From positions 1 to 34,966 of the forward strand of contig CAYPOY010000008.1 in NCBI GenBank assembly GCA_964412395.1: 34,966 nucleotides of DNA, read 5' to 3'. Positions 27,680 to 34,966 of the stretch are shown here, piece by piece; the first letter of the stretch is position 1; each line of letters opens with the position of its first letter. The position numbers were made by a program, and so were the translations under genes. The DNA is from CAYPOY01 sp964412395 (lineage in GTDB: Bacteria > Chloroflexota > Anaerolineae > B4-G1). The notes beneath the pieces are model-generated. The model saw only the letters and a program-made list of their open reading frames with translations. It did no database searches and was not told the origin of the DNA.

Positions 27680-28945
27680 GTGAAAACAGCGCATCACTAC
27701 CAGCGTATAGTCAGCGCCGGATTATTCTTTGTGGGATTATTTCTGGCCCTGAACCTGGCTCGAAGTGCTGACGCCGGCACTTATTTTCTACCCGGCTCAC
27801 GCTTTTCGCTGAATGAGGAGTTCCCCATCATTCAGGGGCCGGATGATCTCTTTCGCCCTGCCGTCGCCAACGGAGACCTGATGGTTTGGTATGCCCGTGG
27901 CGGAGACGGTCTGGATGTCTTTGGCCTGCAATTGGATAACAACGGGCGCGCCCAGGGTGAACCATTTCTCATCGGTGGCGGTACTGGCGATCAGGCAGTG
28001 CCCTCTATTGCCTCCAGCACCGAGGGCGGAAACTACCTCGTCGTGTGGCATAGCCAACGAGGTGGCGATGCTGACTCGGACGTTTACGCTCGCTACCTGG
28101 ACGCCGAGGGCCACCCGCAGGGCGATCCCTTTGCCATCTCCACCGTCGAAGGCGATCAACTTCGCCCTGCCGTCGCCTATGCGCCGGGTGCCGACACCTT
28201 TGTCGTCGTCTGGCAGGACGCTCGCATGGGCAATGACGTCGATCTGTATGCCCGCCTGGTGCCGGCCGTCAGCCAGGCAGACGGCAGCGGACCGGCCCTG
28301 GCTGAAGAGTTCGTCGTCAGCTCCGCCTTCAGCGACCAACTTATCCCCGCCATTGCCTGCGAGACCGGAGGAGCCCGTTGCCTGGTCGTGTGGATGGACG
28401 ACCGGAACAACAGCTTTTTCTACACGGATATTATGGGCCGTCTGGTCAACACCACCAGCGGCGATGCGGTCGGCGACAAGATAGACGTGGCCGTCGAACG
28501 ATGGTATCAAGACTCGCCGACAGTCATATATAATCCAGTTAGCGCCGAGTACATGGTTGTCTGGAATGACGACATCAGTTGCCGCCGTGTATCCCTCGAC
28601 GGCCAGCCACTGGGTGGTGCTAGAGCTGAAGTCTCGCTGGAGAGTCCCTTCCAGTACAAGCCAGCGATCGCCGTTGACGCCGATGGTAAGTACCTGGTCG
28701 TGTGGGAGGATGGCCGCAACCAGGACAGTCACGGCACCGACATCTACGGGCAGTGGTTATCGTCGGATGGTGTTCCGATAGGGCCCAACTTTGCCCTGTC
28801 TACCGACAGCCACAACCAGTACTGGCCGGCTTTGGCCTTTGACCCGGATACGGGTGTCTTTTTCGCCGTGTGGGAAGACGACCGCAACAGTGGCAACCTC
28901 GCCCTGTATGGGCAGATGCTATCACATGTCTCAGAGACCCGATAG
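27680..28945 (+). CDS. Secreted protein with seven V-V-W repeats, probable beta-propeller
   Basis: A 421-residue exported protein. GTG 27680 is chosen because GGAGG lies 4-9 bases upstream and the product then starts with a classic signal peptide (MKTAHHYQRI, hydrophobic core about 11-27, cleavage likely after A-D-A). The mature part has seven repeats of an [Y/F]-[L/M/F]-V-V-W-x-D-x-R-x(n)-D-[I/V]-Y-[A/G]-R core, for example YLVVWEDGRNQDSHGTDIYG and FVVVWQDARMGNDVDLYA, consistent with a seven-bladed beta-propeller; the sixth and seventh repeats are the best conserved. No catalytic residues are obvious; a binding role is more likely. It starts 61 bp after the bactofilin gene and its stop overlaps the next start by 20 bp. 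Confidence 0.85.
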   Translation: MKTAHHYQRIVSAGLFFVGLFLALNLARSADAGTYFLPGSRFSLNEEFPIIQGPDDLFRPAVANGDLMVWYARGGDGLDVFGLQLDNNGRAQGEPFLIGGGTGDQAVPSIASSTEGGNYLVVWHSQRGGDADSDVYARYLDAEGHPQGDPFAISTVEGDQLRPAVAYAPGADTFVVVWQDARMGNDVDLYARLVPAVSQADGSGPALAEEFVVSSAFSDQLIPAIACETGGARCLVVWMDDRNNSFFYTDIMGRLVNTTSGDAVGDKIDVAVERWYQDSPTVIYNPVSAEYMVVWNDDISCRRVSLDGQPLGGARAEVSLESPFQYKPAIAVDADGKYLVVWEDGRNQDSHGTDIYGQWLSSDGVPIGPNFALSTDSHNQYWPALAFDPDTGVFFAVWEDDRNSGNLALYGQMLSHVSETR

Positions 28946-31451
28946 TTCTGTGCCCACACGCCGGCGTCGACGTCCTCTGGCCCTGATCGCTCTCTGGCTG
29001 CCTCTCACCCTGTTGGCCATCCTGTACTCACCGCGCCCGCCAGCGCCTACATGGCCCCAGGGGCCGGCCGAGAGCAGCCTGCGCCGCGCCTTCGATCTGC
29101 CTGCCGAGCCAACCTTGCTCGTGTTCCATCGCCCCGGCGGTCTCACACCGGCCGACCGGGCCTATGTGGATGGTTCCGGTCGCGCACTGCAAGCCGCCGA
29201 GGGGATCGTGCAGATCTACGGCTGTGATGCCGGTGAGACCTGCGTCATCTCTCTGGCAACCGGCGTGGCCGATGTGCCTAACCTGCGCGCTACCATTCAG
29301 GAGAAGGATGCGCCAGACGCTCTGGAGGTATATGTTACCGGCGCGGCGGCCTTTGCCTATGACGCCACTGTCTTCTGGAGGCGCGCTCGTTACTTCATCC
29401 TGGTCGGCGCAACTGTCACCGCCGGGCTCGTCGCGCTGTTCGGAAAACTTGGCCCTCGTCGCGCCATCGTCGTCGGCGTCAGTGCCGGCAGCGCGGGTGC
29501 CGTGGCAAGTGTTCTAGCCGCGCTCGTGGCCCCACCATCCCCTGTCGCTCTGAGCACTGTCGTCAGTGCCGGGCTGGCTGGGGCCTGGGCTGTGCGCCTG
29601 CTCACGCCGCGACGCTTTGCCAGCCCTCCAGCTCCGACAGCCCGACTGAGCTCGCCCAAGTCAGCCCGGCCACCGCACGATACCTCCCCAAGGTCAAGTC
29701 CCAGTGCGCCACCGATGCCGAGGCGAAAAATCACGCCCCTGCAGCGCGCGATCATCCAGGCGGGAGAGGGAACACTGCTCCAGGCGCTCATCATCGCCGC
29801 CGGGCTGACCGGATTCTTGTTCGACTATCAGGCCGGCCTTGCGCTGCTGCTGGGCCTGGTCGCTGCCGTCGCCGTAAGCTTGAGTGAGACTCCCGCTCTC
29901 ATTGCATTGCTCACTCGACCGCGCCGCCCCCGAATTATCCGGAGCAAAGCCCGTCGGAAGTGGCTCCGCGCGGCGCTGGCGCTGATCCCAGCCGTAAGCC
30001 TGCTCTGGCTGACCCCGACCACACACCCGGCCAACACCGTGTCGCATAAGCTGGAAGCCGCCACCGGCTACAAGCTTCTGACCGCCGCCGGTGAGGTCGG
30101 GGAGGAGGAACTGGAGATTGGTCGCTTGTTGCCGTTGCACCTGTTGCTCCAGTTGCCGGGCGTCGCCCGCAGCGAGGCCGGGTTAGCCGCCCTGCGGAAC
30201 CTGGGCGCAGACCTGAGCGCACGACCGGCCATAGCTACCGTAGAGGGCCCGGCGGCGCTCCAACTCCCCCCCGCCACCGACGAAGGTCGGTTGAACCCCG
30301 CCGAACAGACCGCTCTGTTGGCCCGGCTGGGGCAGATGGCTGCCGAGTTGGAAGTCAGGTTGGGCACTCAGGCCAGCGCGCTGTCGCTGGTGGCCACCGA
30401 CCTGGAGAGCCTGGACCTGACAGCCAGCGACACTCTGACCACATCCCTCGCAGAGGCGTTGAGCGAAGCCAGCGGACGCCTGGCCGGTGTGAGCAAGGAG
30501 CTGGCCGACGCTGGCGATGGGCTGATCCGCGTGCCCACCGAGTTTCCCGAATTGGCACCTCGTATGAGTGACGTGCCCGCCCTGCAGGCGCTGCCGACCA
30601 CTCTCGACGCTGCCATCGCCGACCTGGACGAAATCACCACCGATTTGCGACGCGCTGCCGCTCAAGACACGCCCAGCGCCAATCCCCAGGGCGACCTGCT
30701 GGCGGCAGTCCAGGCCGACCTGGACCATTCGCTGGCCGTCCTTGAGATTTTGGCCACCGACGCTGCCCGTCTGCGCGCCGAACTGGCCGCCACTGAGGCG
30801 ATGTGGGCTGGCGCTGCCCTGGGCGATGCCGCCCCTTCCGCGCCCAATCCCTACCTGGTCAGCCACGATTTGATTCGCCTGACTCTCATCCCGGCTGGCG
30901 ACCCGTATGGTGCGGCTGCTCTCGACGAGGCACAAGTATTGGTGCAGGCGGCCGAAAGCGGGTTGGCCGGCAGCCCGCTGGCTGACAGCGAACTGGCGTT
31001 GACTGGCGCGCCTGCCGCAGCGGCGACCCGGCGGTCGCAAGCGATACAAAGCTTGCTCGCTCCTGGCGTCGCCGTAGCCGCGCTAGCTGTGGCGCTTTTT
31101 GCGTGGGGTACGTCGTCGCAGGCTGGACCTGCACTACGCCTGGCCGCTGGTGCCACGTTGAGTGTCGTCGCTGGCATGGGAGCAGCATCTGTGGTATTAT
31201 GGCAGATGGACGCTAACGCCATCGCCCTGGTCGGCGTTGCTTTGCTGGCCCTGGTGGGCGGTCGGATGACGGCCGGGCCGGTGCCAACTGTCGAAACGCT
31301 AGCGTTGACACTACCGTCGTTGAGCCTGGCCCTGGCTAGCGTGGCTGCGCTGACCGCCATTGGCCTGGCCCTGAGCATGGGTCTGTTGGCGGCCCACTTT
31401 CTCATCGCCCCGGCGCTGGGCTACCAACCGCAGCCCAACGCCAGAGAATGA
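28926..31451 (+). CDS. MMPL-like multi-pass membrane protein lacking the proton-relay motif
   Basis: An 841-residue protein starting at ATG 28926. A first span (LALIALWLPLTLLAILY) is followed by an extracytoplasmic domain with FHRPGGLTPADRAYVDG and LEVYVTGAAAFAYDA, three or more spans, a basic linker and a span pair ending VSLSETPALIALLTRPRRPR; then a second half of the same plan with a long helical extracytoplasmic part (about 400-600), LIRLTLIPAGDPYGAAALDEA, LALTGAPAAAATRRSQ and further spans. This doubled layout matches MMPL/RND exporters. The conserved G-x-D-Y cytoplasmic/transmembrane motif with the proton-carrying Asp is not seen, so it may be a non-transporting relative. It overlaps both neighbours, so it is operonic. 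Function uncertain. Confidence 0.65.
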   Translation: MSQRPDSSVPTRRRRRPLALIALWLPLTLLAILYSPRPPAPTWPQGPAESSLRRAFDLPAEPTLLVFHRPGGLTPADRAYVDGSGRALQAAEGIVQIYGCDAGETCVISLATGVADVPNLRATIQEKDAPDALEVYVTGAAAFAYDATVFWRRARYFILVGATVTAGLVALFGKLGPRRAIVVGVSAGSAGAVASVLAALVAPPSPVALSTVVSAGLAGAWAVRLLTPRRFASPPAPTARLSSPKSARPPHDTSPRSSPSAPPMPRRKITPLQRAIIQAGEGTLLQALIIAAGLTGFLFDYQAGLALLLGLVAAVAVSLSETPALIALLTRPRRPRIIRSKARRKWLRAALALIPAVSLLWLTPTTHPANTVSHKLEAATGYKLLTAAGEVGEEELEIGRLLPLHLLLQLPGVARSEAGLAALRNLGADLSARPAIATVEGPAALQLPPATDEGRLNPAEQTALLARLGQMAAELEVRLGTQASALSLVATDLESLDLTASDTLTTSLAEALSEASGRLAGVSKELADAGDGLIRVPTEFPELAPRMSDVPALQALPTTLDAAIADLDEITTDLRRAAAQDTPSANPQGDLLAAVQADLDHSLAVLEILATDAARLRAELAATEAMWAGAALGDAAPSAPNPYLVSHDLIRLTLIPAGDPYGAAALDEAQVLVQAAESGLAGSPLADSELALTGAPAAAATRRSQAIQSLLAPGVAVAALAVALFAWGTSSQAGPALRLAAGATLSVVAGMGAASVVLWQMDANAIALVGVALLALVGGRMTAGPVPTVETLALTLPSLSLALASVAALTAIGLALSMGLLAAHFLIAPALGYQPQPNARE

Positions 31452-32056
31452 TGAACATGGCTTACAAGAAACTGGTTGTCACAGGACCCTTTAACGCTGG
31501 CAAAACGGCGCTCATCAATACTGTTAACGAGATTCGCGGCGTGAACACCGAAGTGGACACCGACGCGGGTCGTCATGTCAAACCGCAGACGACGGTGGCG
31601 ATGGACTTTGGCCGGGTCACATTGCCCAACGGTCTCTCGTTGCACCTGGTCGGCACACCAGGGCAGAAGCGATTCGCTTTTATGTGGGAAACGCTCATCC
31701 TCGAATGCAACGGTATATTGATGCTGGTAGATAGCAGCGATCCGGCTAGCCTTGCCGACGCCGGCCGGATGTTCGATTTTTTTGCTGCCCGTGCTAATGG
31801 CGTTCCGATGTTTGTCGTCGCCAACAAGCAGGATATGCCCAGCGCGCTATCGCCCAGCGAGGTGAGCCAGGCATTGCACCTGGTCGGTTCTGGACAGGGG
31901 GGGCGGGCGGTCGCCCTGTTGCCGCCCCTTGGCTGCATCGCTAGCGATCGGAGCAGTGTACTATCCGTCCTGGAAGCGATAGCCCCCCATCTGACGATTG
32001 GTTCACACACCGCGCGGTACCCTCCGCACAGGCTGGGTACGGCACACATCAAGTGA
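31448..32056 (+). CDS. MglA-like small GTPase
   Basis: A 202-residue Ras-like GTPase of the bacterial MglA/SRPRB-like group that pairs with Roadblock proteins. G1 is GPFNAGKT (13-20), the switch I Thr is T48 or T49 in PQTTVAMDFG, G3 is GTPGQ (69-73) with Gly69 in place of the usual Asp, and G4 is NKQD (126-129). The G3 substitution recalls MglA, which also lacks the Asp of DxxG. There is no lipidation signal. The start overlaps the stop of the MMPL-like gene (ATGA), and two Roadblock genes follow at once, so the GTPase is probably regulated by them. The basic tail (HTARYPPHRLGTAHIK) could bind membrane or partner. Confidence 0.9.
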   Translation: MMNMAYKKLVVTGPFNAGKTALINTVNEIRGVNTEVDTDAGRHVKPQTTVAMDFGRVTLPNGLSLHLVGTPGQKRFAFMWETLILECNGILMLVDSSDPASLADAGRMFDFFAARANGVPMFVVANKQDMPSALSPSEVSQALHLVGSGQGGRAVALLPPLGCIASDRSSVLSVLEAIAPHLTIGSHTARYPPHRLGTAHIK

Positions 32057-32074
32057 AAACGGGATGGAAGGAGA

Positions 32075-32935
32075 ATGAACGAATTGCATACAGACGCCTT
32101 TCTACAAGAGGAGGGGTTCCGGCGGGTTCTCTATAGCACCCAGGAGACCGCCCCCCCGGTATCGCCAGAAGATCCTCTGGAGAGCCTGCTGGCGCAGGTC
32201 ATTCGACGGCGGCCCTACATCGCGGCTCTGGCCCTGATCAGCCCCGGCGGGAAACTGTGGGCATCGGCGCTGCCAGGTGGCGTGGAGGCGGAAAGCGTGG
32301 CGGCGATGGCCGCGCCGGTCGCCTTGCTGGGGCGACGCGTCGCCCTGGAACAACTGGGGTCCGATATGCGCCAGGCATACGTCGAGGGGGAAGGTGGATA
32401 CGCCATCTTGCGGGCCATCGGCGAAGCGGCAGTTCTGCTGACCATCGCCGCCGCCGACGCCAATCTGGCCCTGGTCTTGCACGACGTGGACATGCTTGAG
32501 GGTCACGTGGCCCAGATCATGGGAATCACTGCGCGCGAGGCAGGTAAGTGGACCGAAGCTGCTTCATCCATCGAAAGATTGCGCAGGTTGGTCAGCGAGG
32601 GGCAGATGCCTGAGGTGTTGGAGGACCACCTGGGTGACCTGCGGGCCAAGCTCGAATCGCTGGACCTGGGCTTCTTCCCAGAGCGAGTAGAAACCGTTCG
32701 TGCGAGACTGCAGTATCCCCATCACCTCGAAGAGATCGAGGTCGAGTTGCTGGCATTAGAGAATGACGTGATGGACGCGTTAGAGCAGGACATTGTCCCA
32801 CCCGCCTCATTTATAGCGGGCGGGCCAGAAGTGCTGGTCGCAGACCAAGATGCAACCGAACGGGTGGGTCAACAAAATTCATTCTTGAGGAGGGCACTCA
32901 AATGGCTAGCGTCGATGATCGAATCCGAAGACTAG
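32075..32935 (+). CDS. Roadblock/LC7 protein with helical C-terminal extension
   Basis: A 286-residue protein with AAGGAG just before its ATG. About residues 35-130 form a Roadblock/LC7 domain: IAALALISPGGKLWASALPGGVEAESVAAMAA, then LEQLGSDMRQAYVEGEGGYAILRAIGEAAVLLTIAAADANLALVLHDVDML. This fold is used by MglB-type partners of small GTPases. Residues about 150-286 are acidic and mostly helical, with no known domain, and probably form a platform for other proteins. It lies 18 bp after the GTPase gene and overlaps the next Roadblock gene by 34 bp. It could be a GAP, an effector or a scaffold. Confidence 0.88.
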   Translation: MNELHTDAFLQEEGFRRVLYSTQETAPPVSPEDPLESLLAQVIRRRPYIAALALISPGGKLWASALPGGVEAESVAAMAAPVALLGRRVALEQLGSDMRQAYVEGEGGYAILRAIGEAAVLLTIAAADANLALVLHDVDMLEGHVAQIMGITAREAGKWTEAASSIERLRRLVSEGQMPEVLEDHLGDLRAKLESLDLGFFPERVETVRARLQYPHHLEEIEVELLALENDVMDALEQDIVPPASFIAGGPEVLVADQDATERVGQQNSFLRRALKWLASMIESED

Positions 32936-33315
32936 ACATGTTGCTGCGCCAGATGCAGGGGCTCACGCCCAATATCGAAGCCTCGGCTGTCGTCAGCCCC
33001 GAGGGATTGGTGCTGGCGTCGGCCTTGCCCACCGGCACCGACGAGCAAGAGATTGGTGCTATGTCGGCAGCCGTGCTCACCCTGGGCGAGCGCATCGCGA
33101 GAGAGCTACTGTCGGGGCGGGTCAAGCAGGTCTACGTCGAGGGAGAGGGCACCGGCTACGTCTTTTTGACCTCCATCGGCGACGAGGCGATCCTGATCGC
33201 GCTGGCCAACCCCGACGCCAAGCTGGCCCTGGTCTTTATGGATATGGGCCGTATCGCCACCGAGGCCCAGAAGATCTTACAGGAGGACATACTGGCCGAG
33301 GGCCGGGCCGGTTAG
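32902..33315 (+). CDS. Single-domain Roadblock/LC7 protein (MglB-like)
   Basis: A 137-residue protein with GAGG before the ATG, consisting essentially of one Roadblock/LC7 domain: MLLRQMQGLTPNIEASAVVSPEGLVLASALP, the GAMSAAVLTLGERIARELL helix, and VYVEGEGTGYVFLTSIGDEAILIALANPDAKLALVFMDM. This is the size and pattern of MglB-type proteins, which act as GTPase-activating partners of MglA. It shares the V-E-G-E-G and L-A-L-V motifs with the previous protein, so the two may have arisen by duplication and may form a heterodimer. Last gene of the operon. Confidence 0.92.
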   Translation: MASVDDRIRRLDMLLRQMQGLTPNIEASAVVSPEGLVLASALPTGTDEQEIGAMSAAVLTLGERIARELLSGRVKQVYVEGEGTGYVFLTSIGDEAILIALANPDAKLALVFMDMGRIATEAQKILQEDILAEGRAG

Positions 33316-33393
33316 TACCACAACCTTATTGTTTTGGAAAGCCCTTGACAACCCTATCTTGCTCCCGCCGGGTCCTCAAATCCGACGGCCTGA

Positions 33394-33415
33394 CTGCGGA
33401 TTTGACAATCCGCAG
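33394..33415 (+). repeat. Hairpin in the gap after the Roadblock genes
   Basis: CTGCGGATT (33394-33402) and AATCCGCAG (33407-33415) form a perfect 9-bp stem with a TGAC loop, about 80 bp after the last operon gene. It may be a terminator or an intergenic repeat. The rest of 33316-33483 shows no gene; a TTGACA at 33345 has no convincing -10 partner. Confidence 0.5.
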
Positions 33416-33483
33416 CGAGCAAGTGAAGTGAGGACAACCCAAGTGCAGTTGTGGTAGTGGGATGACGTCCTTATGCAACCATA

Positions 33484-34605
33484 ATGTCAGGTCATAACCG
33501 GATACCACGTACTCAGAACATTGCAGGACAAAGAGGGCACACCCCGATTGTTCGAGCAGGTATTCATATCACAGGTAGACCCCGCTCCATTCGCTTCAAA
33601 GAGGTTGCCACGGCAGTCATCCTCATATTGGGGCTTGCGCTGCTGGTGACTGGCTGTGCGCGCCTCACCCACGATGAGATGCCAACCCCTGTGCCTTACG
33701 CTGATCTGCCCCCAACTTTGGTCTCCACTACTGACAACGCTCTCCTGCCGGCTGAGCCTCAGGACGAGGCCACTCTGCCAGCGCCGGCGGTTCATGGGCC
33801 CACGGTGTTGCGCACAGACCCTTCCGTAGTGAGCCTCGCCGTCGGCGAAACCCGTCTTGTGCAAGTGTGGCTCGACAACGTGGAACAACTACACAGCATC
33901 GAGTTCCACATCAACTTTGCACCCAAATACATACGCATTGAGGACGCCAACCCGAACGTGGCAGGGATTCAAATCGGCGCAGGCGTTATTCCTATGCCGG
34001 CACAGATGATACGGAACGAGGTGGATAACAGCGCTGGGCTCATTATCTACCAGGCGGCACAGGCACCGGGGAGTCCGGTGAGCGGAAGCGGAATGGTGGC
34101 CTCGTTCACTGCACGGGCACTGGCCGACGGAGGCAGCCCCTTGAGATTCAGCGTCGTCAATCTCCGCGATCCCGAGGGGCAACCGTTGTCAACACCGGAA
34201 CAAATAGATGGGCTGGTCGTCATCGGCTCTGGCGGCACCACGCCTGAGCCAACGACTGCGCCGCCCCCTGCGGTTCCAGGCAGCCCTGCGCCCACGGCGG
34301 ACACCTACCACACCGTACAGCCAGGGGAAAACCTGTTTCGCATCGCCCTGCGCTACGGCACGACCGTAGATGCCATCGTCGCTGCCAACAACCTGTCTGA
34401 CTCAGGTTCTGTGCAGGCCGGCCAGGTGCTGCGCATCCCGGTCGGCTCGCCAACCAGCACAGACACCTACGTCGTCCAGCCGGGCGATACGCTCTACTCC
34501 ATCACTCGCCGCTTCAATACGACGGTCGAGACGCTGGCCGCGCTCAACGGAATTGCCCTACCTTACACCATCGAAGTCGGCCAGGTTCTGAGCATTACCC
34601 CATAG
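33484..34605 (+). CDS. Cohesin-like and LysM lipoprotein
   Basis: A 373-residue surface lipoprotein. A hydrophobic stretch (about 42-56) leads to the lipobox L-V-T-G-C with Cys58, preceded by an unusually long basic N-region of about 40 residues. A Pro/Thr-rich tether follows, then a cohesin-type beta-sandwich (about 105-245: VLRTDPSVVSLAVGETRLVQVWLDN, HSIEFHINFAP, SGSGMVASFTARALADG). A second Thr/Pro linker ends in two LysM domains (about 275-320 and 328-372: YHTVQPGENLFRIALRYGTT and YVVQPGDTLYSITRRFNTT), which bind peptidoglycan or chitin-like glycans. It starts 168 bp after the GTPase operon. The only in-frame start before the lipobox is the ATG at 33484, and no ribosome site is evident. 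Confidence 0.85.
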   Translation: MSGHNRIPRTQNIAGQRGHTPIVRAGIHITGRPRSIRFKEVATAVILILGLALLVTGCARLTHDEMPTPVPYADLPPTLVSTTDNALLPAEPQDEATLPAPAVHGPTVLRTDPSVVSLAVGETRLVQVWLDNVEQLHSIEFHINFAPKYIRIEDANPNVAGIQIGAGVIPMPAQMIRNEVDNSAGLIIYQAAQAPGSPVSGSGMVASFTARALADGGSPLRFSVVNLRDPEGQPLSTPEQIDGLVVIGSGGTTPEPTTAPPPAVPGSPAPTADTYHTVQPGENLFRIALRYGTTVDAIVAANNLSDSGSVQAGQVLRIPVGSPTSTDTYVVQPGDTLYSITRRFNTTVETLAALNGIALPYTIEVGQVLSITP

Positions 34606-34608
34606 CAG

Positions 34609-34880
34609 TTATTTTCCCGGCCACACCGGGACGAACATAGCCCACTGCTCCGGCCGGGCACGGATAAATTTCTCCAGCCAGGCGGTCACGTGCCGCAGAT
34701 TGACCCGCACATCCTCGTCCCGGTCGCCGGTGCGGACCATCTCCAGCGGCGGTGAGAGGCGCACTACGTTGCCTCTCTGGGGGTCATGGTAGGGGCTGGC
34801 GACAAGGATGGTCGCGTCGGTCTTGAGCGCCAGCCGGATGTGGCCGGTTGGCAGCGGGGCCAGACGGCCGAAGAACTGGT
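34609..34880 (-). CDS. Lipid acyltransferase, HtrB/LpxL or PatA-like (5' partial)
   Basis: The C-terminal end of a phospholipid/glycolipid acyltransferase of the LpxL/HtrB family, also used by PatA in phosphatidylinositol mannoside synthesis. The visible part has F-F-G-R-L-A-P-L-P-T-G-H-I-R-L-A-L-K-T-D-A-T-I, the family glycerol-acyltransferase-like loop, then ARPEQWAMFVPVWPG at the end. The reading continues into low-complexity sequence at 34881, so the 5' part, including the usual HxxxxD motif, is missing. The gene ends 3 bp from the LysM lipoprotein gene and is convergent with it, with no terminator visible. In a cell without lipid A a PatA-like role is more likely. Confidence 0.75.
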
Positions 34881-34966
34881 CCCCCCCCCCACCGACCCCC
34901 ACCCCGGGGGGGGGGGGGGGGGGGGGCCCCCCCCCGCCCCCCCCCCCGGGCGGGGGGGGGGGGGGG
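34881..34966. other. Low-complexity G/C contig end
   Basis: Runs of C and G with almost no A or T, including stretches of more than ten identical bases, that break the reading of the acyltransferase gene. It looks like an assembly or sequencing artefact at the contig end rather than genomic sequence. Confidence 0.8.

Noticed and set aside
33345..33373. Promoter starting at TTGACA 33345
   Set aside because: At 16-18 bp downstream there is only CG-rich sequence and no -10-like hexamer.
34881..34966. G-quadruplex or telomere-like end
   Set aside because: Alternating long pure C and G runs at the very contig end that break a coding frame are better explained as a sequencing or assembly artefact.

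Overview
The window reads as a draft-assembly contig piece from a GC-rich bacterium, most likely a member of the Chloroflexota (Anaerolineae-like). This rests on gene content and style rather than on any search: a topoisomerase I with an extra N-terminal zinc ribbon, a large (Alu-domain) SRP RNA, a DUF348/G5/3D cell-wall protein beside rsmA, a MutL with its own endonuclease motif, a bactofilin and Roadblock/Ras-like GTPase cluster, and many short degenerate period-7 repeats and GC-rich hairpins between and inside genes. The contig has a 100-N gap at 27234-27333 and a low-complexity G/C tail from 34881, so it is unfinished sequence.

Layout. 1-481: 3' end of an ADP-forming acyl-CoA synthetase. 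501-4861: translation and secretion genes (ffh, rpsP, khpA, rimM) running into dprA, interrupted after ffh by an antitoxin-like gene and a truncated MazF-like toxin. 4962-10295: mannose-1-phosphate guanylyltransferase, two overlapping unknown genes, topA and a Xer-type recombinase. 10400-13509: a membrane protein, a methyltransferase, a conserved unknown on the minus strand, tRNA-His, tRNA-Arg and a small membrane ORF with no usable start. 13654-15522 (minus): peptide-type substrate-binding lipoprotein. 15643-16473: mutM, apparently leaderless. 16569-22726 (all minus): universal stress protein, Lon-like protease, acyl-CoA thioesterase, a metallophosphoesterase remnant, a GYD-domain protein and mutL. 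22849-25610: SRP RNA with its own promoter, a 3D-domain wall protein and rsmA. 25594-33315: an apparent operon of a bactofilin/coiled-coil/zinc-ribbon protein, a secreted seven-repeat protein, an MMPL-like membrane protein, an MglA-like GTPase and two Roadblock proteins. 33484-34605: LysM lipoprotein. 34609-34880 (minus): end of a lipid acyltransferase.

How the genes work together. Ffh and the SRP RNA are both present and form the core of the signal recognition particle. DprA, TopA, the Xer recombinase, MutM and MutL form a DNA processing and repair complement. The most distinctive unit is the bactofilin/GTPase/Roadblock operon, which looks like a cell-polarity or envelope-positioning module: a polymerising scaffold with a Ras-like switch, two Roadblock partners and an extracytoplasmic arm. 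Several sigma-70-like promoters with 17-bp spacers are visible (501, 10318, 12796, 15605, 22849, 25594), and two of them (ffh and the bactofilin operon) have identical hexamers.

Two repeat families deserve attention. Degenerate heptanucleotide tracts, each locus with its own unit, occur at seven or more places, two of them inside mutL and rsmA. GC-rich palindromic elements occur between genes and in frame inside topA (twice) and the substrate-binding protein gene.
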